DNA from: Erythrobacteraceae bacterium CCH12-C2
GTDB lineage: Bacteria; Pseudomonadota; Alphaproteobacteria; Sphingomonadales; Sphingomonadaceae
NCBI GenBank assembly: GCA_001556995.1
Contig: LSKF01000128.1
Location: forward strand, 1-27,674
Direction: 5' to 3'
DNA: 27,674 bases
Position numbers and translations under genes: made by a program. Positions 22,328 through 27,674 of this stretch are shown here, one piece after another (position 1 is the first letter of the stretch; the number at the start of each line of letters is the position of its first letter). The notes beneath the pieces were generated by a model. That model worked only from the letters and a program-made list of their open reading frames with translations, was not told the origin of the DNA and searched no databases.

Positions 22328-23140
22328 TCAGGCCGCGTTGAGCGCCCAATCATAAGCGAAGCTGTCAATCCGCGTGGCTTCGGCCAGCAGAGCCGCGCTT
22401 TCGCGCCGGGCATAGCGGCGCGCATGGTTCAGTATGTCCGCCTGAGTTCCCCAGTCGCTGGCATACCAATCATAAATGCTCGACGCGCGCAGCTTGCCGT
22501 CAATCCGGGCAAAGCCGCGCGGGTGATTGATGTAGTCGGCAGCTGCCTGTTCCAGCATGGTCTCGAGGTTCGCACCAGTGTAAGCGCGCGGCGCGAGGTT
22601 GGGGCACCCGATCGAGGCGCAGTTGACCGCATAGTGGACGCGCACATCCTGCCAGATCGGGCGCAGGATGCCGTGTTCGATATTGTTGAGCGACAGGCGG
22701 GTGCCCGCGATGGTGACGATCTTCTTGTCCCACGGCCCCAAAGTCAGCGGGCCCAGATCGCGGATCGATTTGACCGACGGCTTTTGCAGGATGAGGTCCA
22801 CCGTCGCCGCGTTGTAGAGATTGATCCAGAACGCCATTTGTTCATCCTTGCCAAGGCTGGCGGGATCGATGGTTTCGAGCTTGGCGAGATAGGGACGCAG
22901 GATCATTGGATCAGCGCTGGCTGCAGCAGCGTATCGTATCCGGTTCACCCCATCCGCCGAAAACACAAGATAGCGCGAAAGGAAGGCATCCCATGCCGAA
23001 TGATCAACCGTGCGGTCAGTGCTTGCAGCAAACCGACCCCAATTGCCATCCAGCACCTTTGCGCCTGGCACGCATCCCGCGACGATCGCCGCTGCGGGAA
23101 TGGCCGCGAGAAACCCGCGCCGATTGATCGAACATTCCAT
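22328..23140 (-). CDS. DUF547 protein, exported, paralogue A
   Basis: A 270-residue DUF547 protein. The N-terminus has a Tat-like NRRGFLA followed by a hydrophobic stretch and the lipobox VAGC, so it is probably a lipoprotein exported by Tat or Sec. Family motifs are FWINLYNAATVDLIL, then IEHGILRPIW, HYAVNCASIGCPNLAPRAY and a C-terminal SSIYDWYASDWG. The conserved Cys and His in the VNCASIGCPNL region look like an active or metal site. I chose the ATG at 23140 (GAGGAG 8 nt upstream). Its function is unknown. It is divergent from a close paralogue, and each has an ECF promoter. Confidence 0.9.
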   Translation of the reverse strand: MECSINRRGFLAAIPAAAIVAGCVPGAKVLDGNWGRFAASTDRTVDHSAWDAFLSRYLVFSADGVNRIRYAAAASADPMILRPYLAKLETIDPASLGKDEQMAFWINLYNAATVDLILQKPSVKSIRDLGPLTLGPWDKKIVTIAGTRLSLNNIEHGILRPIWQDVRVHYAVNCASIGCPNLAPRAYTGANLETMLEQAAADYINHPRGFARIDGKLRASSIYDWYASDWGTQADILNHARRYARRESAALLAEATRIDSFAYDWALNAA

Positions 23141-23186
23141 CGGTGCTGCTCCTCGGCTGGTGCCCAAGTCCTTTTGCCCCCAAACA

Positions 23187-23212
23187 TTCGCAAGTCGTCC
23201 GGCTTTCGTTAC
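23187..23212 (-). promoter_or_regulatory. ECF sigma promoter for DUF547 paralogue A
   Basis: On the minus strand GTAACG (23212-23207), 16 nt, then CGAA (23190-23187). The predicted start near 23180 leaves about 40 nt before the ATG at 23140. The -35 differs from GTAACC at its last base. Confidence 0.75.
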
Positions 23213-23244
23213 GCAACACGGGATGAAGCCAGTCCCGAAGGCGC

Positions 23245-23270
23245 GTAACCATGTGCAGCCTCAGCGCGAA
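23245..23270 (+). promoter_or_regulatory. ECF sigma promoter for DUF547 paralogue B
   Basis: GTAACC (23245-23250), 16 nt, CGAA (23267-23270), a perfect match. The predicted start near 23277 leaves about 54 nt before the ATG at 23331. Its -35 lies 32 bp from that of the divergent promoter. Confidence 0.82.
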
Positions 23271-23330
23271 TACCGAGCGGTTTGTGTGCCAGATGACGGC
23301 GCCGGACTTGCTCGAGAAGGATCCTGAAAG

Positions 23331-24152
23331 ATGAATGACCACCGTCCACGTGGCCGCTGGGCCTCGACTGTTGGGGCTGTATTTCTGGCCCTCGCCCCGG
23401 TCGCCTGTGCGCCCGCTGCGCAAACTGCGGATGCCGAATGGACACGCTCGGGAACGATTGCTGAACCGATCGATCACGGCGTGTGGGACGGATTGCTGCA
23501 ACGTTACGTCAAGCCTTCCAACGACGGGGTCAACCGGGTCGATTACGCCGCGCTCAAGCAGAACGATGCGGCAACATTGAAGCGCTATCTTGACGCGATG
23601 CAGGCGATCGACATCACTCAATATCCTCACGACGAACAATTCGCCTATTGGGTCAATCTCTACAATGCAGCGACGGTGGATGTGATCATCGCCAATTACC
23701 CGCTGGAGTCGATTCGTGACATCGGTCTGGTTGGTCAGGGCCCGTGGAAGGACAAGGTTCTGAAGGTCAACGGGCAGGATCTGTCGCTTGACGATATCGA
23801 ACATGGCATTCTGCGGCCGATCTGGCAGGACGTGCGCATCCATTACGCTGTCAATTGTGCCTCGATCGGGTGTCCCAATCTCGCTGTACGCGCATATACG
23901 GCCCAGTCGCTCGAGCCAATGCTGGAGGAAGCCGCCAAGGCCTACATCAATCACCCGCGCGGATTTGCACGTGTCGATGGTGAACTGATCGCGTCCAGCA
24001 TTTATGACTGGTACGGCAGCGATTGGGGCGATCAAGCCGCAGTGCTCGAACATGCCCGAAAATATGCGTCGCCTGAAACCCGGGAATTGTTGGCCGATAA
24101 CGTAGGCATCGACCGTTTCGACTACGATTGGGCGCTCAACAGCCGGAACTAG
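23331..24152 (+). CDS. DUF547 protein, exported, paralogue B
   Basis: A 273-residue DUF547 protein with a hydrophobic N-terminus (STVGAVFLALAPVACAPAA) that could be a Sec signal or weak lipobox (PVAC). It shares long near-identical motifs with paralogue A: FAYWVNLYNAATVDVII, LSLDDIEHGILRPIW, HYAVNCASIGCPNLAVRAY, YINHPRGFARVDG and SSIYDWYGSDWG. The pair clearly arose by duplication and inversion. The ATG has AAGGA about 11 nt upstream. It differs from A in the N-terminus (no twin arginine), which could mean a different export route or location. Function unknown. Confidence 0.9.
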   Translation: MNDHRPRGRWASTVGAVFLALAPVACAPAAQTADAEWTRSGTIAEPIDHGVWDGLLQRYVKPSNDGVNRVDYAALKQNDAATLKRYLDAMQAIDITQYPHDEQFAYWVNLYNAATVDVIIANYPLESIRDIGLVGQGPWKDKVLKVNGQDLSLDDIEHGILRPIWQDVRIHYAVNCASIGCPNLAVRAYTAQSLEPMLEEAAKAYINHPRGFARVDGELIASSIYDWYGSDWGDQAAVLEHARKYASPETRELLADNVGIDRFDYDWALNSRN

Positions 24153-24433
24153 GCTAGCGCGAGTGCAACTAGTCGATTGGCGGGATCGAGCAAAGCGGTT
24201 GGGGAATAGCCAGCGCCTCGCACCACATCAGACCTCCTTACCGCGTCCAGTCGAACTCGACTAGCCGCCGCGTTATGGAATCAATGAGTTAATCCCGCAG
24301 CAAGGCGAAATACGCTGATACAAGTGTGGATATTGCATCAGATCATGTAGCGCCTCTGCTGCTAGGCAAATGAAAGACACAGGTCGCGGGCACATGGCAA
24401 AGGCGCCGGGCAGCAATGGTCGCTTCGGGGGTG
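24153..24433. other. Gene-free stretch between DUF547 B and the globin gene
   Basis: No convincing gene is visible. An 8-bp inverted repeat (CTAGTCGA at 24169-24176, TCGACTAG at 24257-24264) spans 96 bp, and a small palindrome AGTCGA-AC-TCGACT lies at 24249-24262. Neither is followed by a T run. The promoter of the globin gene is presumably here, but I cannot place it. Confidence 0.4.
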
Positions 24434-24461
24434 CGTTACCATCGCGATCGCGATCGTTACC
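24434..24461 (+). promoter_or_regulatory. Candidate operator of the globin gene: palindrome between direct repeats
   Basis: Two CGTTACC copies (24434-24440 and 24455-24461) are 21 bp apart, two helical turns. Between them is a perfect 14-bp palindrome ATCGCGATCGCGAT. The element ends about 17 nt before the ATG and just ahead of the ribosome site, a position that suits a repressor. Confidence 0.45.
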
Positions 24462-24478
24462 CTGTTGGAGACCTTGTC

Positions 24479-24943
24479 ATGAGCAGCGTGCTGAGTGCCG
24501 AAGTCAAGACCATCGTCAATGCCACGGCGCCCGCCATCCAGCAACATGGCGTAGCAATCACCACGCGGATGTATGAACGCTTGTTCGTCGATCCGTCAGT
24601 CAAGGCGATGTTCGACGATGCTGCGCAAGAGAGCGGCGAACAGCCGCGACGACTGGCAGCGGCAATCCTCGCCTATGCCCAGAATATCGAGAAGATTGAG
24701 AATTTGACGGCGCCGGTGATGCGTATGGCAGCAAGGCATGTCGAAGCGGGAGTAAAGCCAGAACACTATCCGATGGTAGCTGATGCACTACTCCCGGCAA
24801 TCCGCGATGTCTTGGGCGAAGCCGCGACTGACGAGGTGCTTTCTGCCTGGGGCGAGGCGTATTGGGCGCTCGCCGAGATCCTGATCGGCAAGGAAGCGGC
24901 CTTGAATGTTGCGGCGTCCGACGGTTCGACAACGGAACAATAA
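24479..24943 (+). CDS. Single-domain globin (flavohemoglobin-type)
   Basis: A 154-residue globin similar to the heme domain of flavohemoglobin Hmp. By alignment from memory the proximal His is His87 (AARHVEAGVKPEHYPMV), the B10 Tyr is Tyr32 (TTRMYERLF) and the E7 Gln is Gln55 (GEQPRRLAAAI); these residues favour oxygen binding and NO dioxygenation. There is no FAD/NAD reductase domain, so it needs an external reductase or acts as a carrier or sensor. The ATG at 24479 has GGAG 8 nt upstream. It is flanked by 300-bp gene-free stretches on both sides, so it is probably monocistronic. Confidence 0.9.
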   Translation: MSSVLSAEVKTIVNATAPAIQQHGVAITTRMYERLFVDPSVKAMFDDAAQESGEQPRRLAAAILAYAQNIEKIENLTAPVMRMAARHVEAGVKPEHYPMVADALLPAIRDVLGEAATDEVLSAWGEAYWALAEILIGKEAALNVAASDGSTTEQ

Positions 24944-25098
24944 TGAACTGATCATCGCCGAGTTTTTGTCGCTAATGGCGATCATGGCTGCGGGGCTGCA
25001 CCAGAATTACCTCTCCCTTCCGGATGCCAAAATGAGCTGCCATGCGGGACCCCGAATCGTCCAAGCTGAACCGCAATGGCATTTCGCGAGCGCGACCG

Positions 25099-25120
25099 AA
25101 CCGAGAGCCTAGCTTCGGTT
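25099..25120. repeat. Stem-loop in the 307-bp gap before the diguanylate cyclase
   Basis: AACCGA and TCGGTT pair, with one unpaired G and a further AGC/GCT stem over a CTA loop. No T run follows, so it is not a classical terminator. The rest of 24944-25250 shows no gene; the promoter of the downstream gene must lie in it. Confidence 0.4.
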
Positions 25121-25250
25121 GTCGTCGTCGAGCCTGTTACTCCCCGGTTAATCCCGCCCTGGTTCTTCTCCCAGAGACGACGTTATCTGGTTACTATCGG
25201 TTGTTCTCTAACATGCGACCTATCGGTGACCATCGTCGGATCCTGTCAGC

Positions 25251-26738
25251 ATGGCGCAATGCTCCCCAGACATCATGAAAGAAATTGTGCAGCATGCCAC
25301 CGACGCGGTGGTGTGTGCGGACGCGGACGGTCTGACCGTCTGGGTCAACGAGCAATTCACTGCCTTGTCCGGCTATACGCTGGACGAGATGGTCGGGCGC
25401 ACGCCTGGCTCGGTCCTGCAGGGGCCTGGCACGGATCCCGCCACCGTGGCCGAGATCCACGCGGCCATCGCCCAGCGGGTGCAGATTACCCGCGAGATCC
25501 TCAACTATCGCAAGGATGGCAGCCCATACTGGATCAAACTCACCATCAGCCCGCTCTTCGACGAGAAAGACAATCACACCGGCTTTATCTCGATCGAGCG
25601 CGACGTGACGGCATACCGCGAACTTATCGATCAAGCCGCGTCGGCATCTCAGCAGGAACGGCAGAACAGCACGACGCTCAAACTGATCGGCCAGATGTCG
25701 GCCTGGCTGTTTTCGGCACAGTCGATCGATGAGCTGGTCGCGATTATCGCGGAATCGATGGCGCACATCTTCCCGCATGCCGATGGCACGCTTTACCTCT
25801 ATTCGAACTCGCGCGATTGCCTTGAATATGCGGGCGGCTGGGGCGGGCCGAAGGTGACGGACCATCACTTCCGCCCTGACGAGTGCTGGGCGCTGCGGCG
25901 CGGACACAGTTATGCCTATGGGGCCCATGAGATTGCCATTCCCTGTTCCCACGTCATCAATTCCCCGGGTGCCTATGCCTGCATTCCGATTATCGCGCAC
26001 GGCGAGACGATCGGTCTTTTGCACTTCGATTTCTATCGCCTGCCCGCCCGGGGCTTGAGCGAGGCCCAGAAGGCGCGCCTCGAGCAGAAGCTGGAGATAG
26101 CCCAGATCTGCGTCGAGCAAATCAGCCTCGCCACCGCGATTGTGCGGCTGCAGACAGAGCTGCGGAACCAGTCAGTGAAAGATGCCCTGACGGGCCTCTG
26201 GAACCGGCGCTGGTTCCTCGACATGGCGGAAAGCGAGCTGCGGCGAACGAACAAGTCGAACAGGCCGATGGCGCTCGTCATGCTCGATGTCGATCACTTC
26301 AAGCGCTTCAACGACGAGCACGGGCACGATGCCGGGGATACGGCGCTCAAGGTGCTGAGCGCGCACCTCGCCGAGATCGACCATGAGGGGGTCTATGCGG
26401 CGCGCTTCGGGGGTGAGGAGTTCGCCTTGGTCTGCGCCAACATGGACTGCGAGGAGGCCGCCAAGCTGGTGGATGCCCTGCGCGAAAAGGTGTCGCGTGC
26501 GCCGATCCTGCACGCCGGACAAAGACTGCCCTCGCTGAGCTTTTCGGCAGGTATCGCAAAGGCAGAAGCGGCGGCCGATCTTCGCGCGCTTATCGCCTGT
26601 GCGGACAAGGCGCTCTATGCGGCGAAGGCATCCGGGCGCCACCAGACGGAGATCTTTGACGAGACAGTGATGCCGCAGGATGGCGCGACCGCACTGGTCT
26701 CGCAACGGCGACGGGTCACAAAGGCCTCCGTTGCTTAG
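25251..26738 (+). CDS. PAS/GAF-like/GGDEF diguanylate cyclase
   Basis: A 495-residue sensor enzyme that should make cyclic di-GMP from two GTP. Residues about 8-125 are a PAS domain (VVCADADGLTVWVNEQFTALSGYT; GRTPGSVLQGPGTDPATV), close in sequence to LOV domains but with no photoactive Cys. Residues about 140-300 look GAF-like (ACIPIIAHGETIGLLHFD). The GGDEF domain occupies about 315-470, with SVKDALTGLWNRRWF, DVDHFKRFND and an intact GGEEF near 387-391. The RxxD inhibitory site that normally precedes GGEEF is not present (His and Val at the key places), so product inhibition is probably lost. The ATG at 25251 has a weak ribosome site. No transmembrane segment is seen. Confidence 0.92.
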   Translation: MAQCSPDIMKEIVQHATDAVVCADADGLTVWVNEQFTALSGYTLDEMVGRTPGSVLQGPGTDPATVAEIHAAIAQRVQITREILNYRKDGSPYWIKLTISPLFDEKDNHTGFISIERDVTAYRELIDQAASASQQERQNSTTLKLIGQMSAWLFSAQSIDELVAIIAESMAHIFPHADGTLYLYSNSRDCLEYAGGWGGPKVTDHHFRPDECWALRRGHSYAYGAHEIAIPCSHVINSPGAYACIPIIAHGETIGLLHFDFYRLPARGLSEAQKARLEQKLEIAQICVEQISLATAIVRLQTELRNQSVKDALTGLWNRRWFLDMAESELRRTNKSNRPMALVMLDVDHFKRFNDEHGHDAGDTALKVLSAHLAEIDHEGVYAARFGGEEFALVCANMDCEEAAKLVDALREKVSRAPILHAGQRLPSLSFSAGIAKAEAAADLRALIACADKALYAAKASGRHQTEIFDETVMPQDGATALVSQRRRVTKASVA

Positions 26739-26771
26739 CGGGCGGTCCGGGCATTTATTCTGCCGGGACAA

Positions 26772-26912
26772 TCAATGGTCGGTGCGGCGGGACTGATAAT
26801 GGTAATTGGAAGTGTCGAACAGCAGAACCCGGCAGACCCTCCGGATCGACACGCCCCAGTCCACCAGCATTCCGTCGACCAGCTCGCGCTTCCGATCCGG
26901 CCTCAGAGCTTT
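26772..26912 (-). pseudogene. IS3-family transposase orfB, truncated
   Basis: In the frame overlapping the end of orfA, the coding sequence reads KALRPDRKRELVDGML and then WGVSIRRVCRVLLFDTSNYHYQSRRTDH before a stop at 26772. This is the known N-terminus of IS407-group OrfB; a full protein has about 270-280 residues with a DDE domain, all of which is missing. The cut lies 34 bp from the diguanylate cyclase stop, so a deletion or later insertion brought the two together. Confidence 0.8.
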
Positions 26913-27169
26913 CGTTTGATGACATCCTGCAGCATCTCGCGATCGAGCGTCAGATCGGCGACAATCTTCTTCAGACGACTGTTCTCGTCTTCCAACTCGC
27001 GCAGCCGTCGCATCTCCGATTGTAGCAGCCCCGTGTATTTCTTTTTCCAGTTGAAGTAGGTCGACTGGCTGATCACTGCCTTGCGGCAGATCTCAGCAAC
27101 CGGCGTTCCTTCCTCGCCCTGCTTGATGACGAACGCCTTCTGCGCATCCGTGAACTTCGATGCCTTCAC
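26903..27169 (-). CDS. IS3-family transposase OrfA
   Basis: An 88-residue OrfA of the IS3 family, IS407-like group. It carries an N-terminal helix-turn-helix (KFTDAQKAFVIKQGEEG, VAEICRKAVISQSTYFNWKKKY) and a C-terminal leucine-zipper-like coil (MRRLRELEDENSRLKKIVADL) ending in VIKRKL, the normal end. I chose the GTG at 27169 because GAGGAGG lies 7 nt upstream and canonical members begin with MKASKF. The frame is open and complete, but the partner orfB is cut, so it would not yield an active transposase. Confidence 0.9.
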   Translation of the reverse strand: MKASKFTDAQKAFVIKQGEEGTPVAEICRKAVISQSTYFNWKKKYTGLLQSEMRRLRELEDENSRLKKIVADLTLDREMLQDVIKRKL

Positions 27170-27358
27170 GCCAAACCTCCTCGCCCAGCCAAGGATGTCT
27201 AAGGCGGAAAACTCTACCCGCAAATGGTCCAGTTTTCAGGTGGCAGAGCAGTTGCAGCCGCCCTGCTCCCGGCGTATCCATCCGGCGGGGGCCGCCTTGC
27301 CTGGGTAGGCAGCGAGCGCTCTTAAGCGTGCTCTTAAGAGTGTGCTTAGGAGCGATCG

Positions 27359-27674
27359 GTGGGTCAGGTGACGGTATTTTCGGGGCCGGAGCGGCGTCGG
27401 CGATGGAGCGATGAGGAACGTCTGCAGATTGTGGCCGAGGCGTTCGCGCCGGGCGCGCGGGTTGCCGATGTCTGCCGCCGGCACGATGTCTCGTCCGGGC
27501 TGATCTACACCTGGCGGCGTAAGTTGCTCGATGCAGGCGTGACCCAGGAGGCCAGCGCGCCCGAGGCACTGCCAGCGCCAGTATTCGCCGAAGCGGTGAT
27601 CGACGGGGACGCGGTGCCAGTCAGCGCTGCCGAGCACCCGGCGATGATCATCGACCTGCCACGCGGCAAGCGGC
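27359..27674 (+). CDS. IS66-family accessory protein TnpA, partial at window end
   Basis: An open frame with no stop before the window ends, at least 105 codons. It opens VTVFSGPERRRRWSDEERLQIV and continues AFAPGARVADVCRRHDVSSGLIYTWRRKLL, a helix-turn-helix typical of IS66 TnpA, then VFAEAVIDGDAVPVS and MIIDLPRGKR. The GTG at 27359 has TAGGAG 7 nt upstream; GTG 27368 is an alternative. An IS66 element would continue with tnpB and tnpC to the right. CTCTTAAG occurs twice just upstream (27318-27340), near the expected left end. Confidence 0.85.
   Translation, partial: MGQVTVFSGPERRRRWSDEERLQIVAEAFAPGARVADVCRRHDVSSGLIYTWRRKLLDAGVTQEASAPEALPAPVFAEAVIDGDAVPVSAAEHPAMIIDLPRGKR

Larger units (their letters stand above)
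26772..27238 (-). mobile_element. IS3-family insertion sequence remnant
   Basis: Contains an intact orfA and the first 46 codons of orfB. A 7-bp inverted repeat (GAAAACT 27207-27213, AGTTTTC 27231-27237) lies at the upstream end, near where a terminal repeat is expected. The remainder of orfB and the other end are missing, so the element cannot move by itself. The exact left boundary is uncertain. Confidence 0.7.

Noticed and set aside
24434..24461. ECF promoter for the globin gene, because of GTTACC/GGTAACG
   Set aside because: At 16-nt spacing there is no CGAA on either strand, so it does not fit the window motif.
25099..25120. Terminator after the globin gene
   Set aside because: The stem is followed by GTCGTCG and not by a T run, and it lies 155 bp beyond the stop codon.
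25251..25630. Blue-light LOV photoreceptor
   Set aside because: The motif reads GRTPGSVLQG and lacks the reactive Cys of LOV domains.

Overview
The window is high-GC DNA from an alphaproteobacterium, most probably a sphingomonad (Sphingomonadaceae/Erythrobacteraceae type). I infer this from codon use and from a TonB-dependent receptor with an AraC, thiolase, VOC and SDR gene complement, not from a marker gene. It carries about 29 protein genes or gene remnants. I saw no tRNA, rRNA or CRISPR array.

Left part (1-9.8 kb): a glyoxalase-I-like VOC protein, a DUF1348 protein, a thioredoxin, a thiolase with a small membrane protein, and a five-gene minus-strand operon (VOC, SDR, NTF2-like, cytochrome P460 lipoprotein, bicupin). 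The operon is divergent from an AraC regulator. A second AraC gene and a secreted metallo-beta-lactamase-fold hydrolase follow. This part reads as metabolism of small organic or aldehyde compounds.

Central part (9.8-24.2 kb): this is the most interesting region. It holds a bufferin (copper-binding RiPP) operon: BufA precursor (DUF2282), BufB multinuclear iron oxidase (DUF692), BufC partner (DUF2063) and a DoxX membrane protein. Next to it is a second minus-strand unit: a YHS-domain exported protein, an exported peptide made almost wholly of Asn-Pro-Cys repeats (15 Cys in 113 residues), and a His-rich DUF6969 protein. An ECF sigma factor lies beside them. Six promoters with GTAACC-like -35, exactly 16 nt, and CGAA -10 lie directly upstream of the YHS/NPC unit, bufA, a small CxxCAH exported protein followed by three glycosyltransferase genes, a TonB-dependent receptor, and two divergent DUF547 genes. 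I infer one ECF regulon whose products act mainly in the cell envelope, plausibly in copper or other soft-metal stress. The YHS transcript would begin with a long nested hairpin.

Right part (24.2-27.7 kb): a single-domain globin, a PAS-GAF-like-GGDEF diguanylate cyclase, a truncated IS3-family element (intact orfA, orfB cut after 46 codons), and the start of an IS66-type tnpA that runs off the window.
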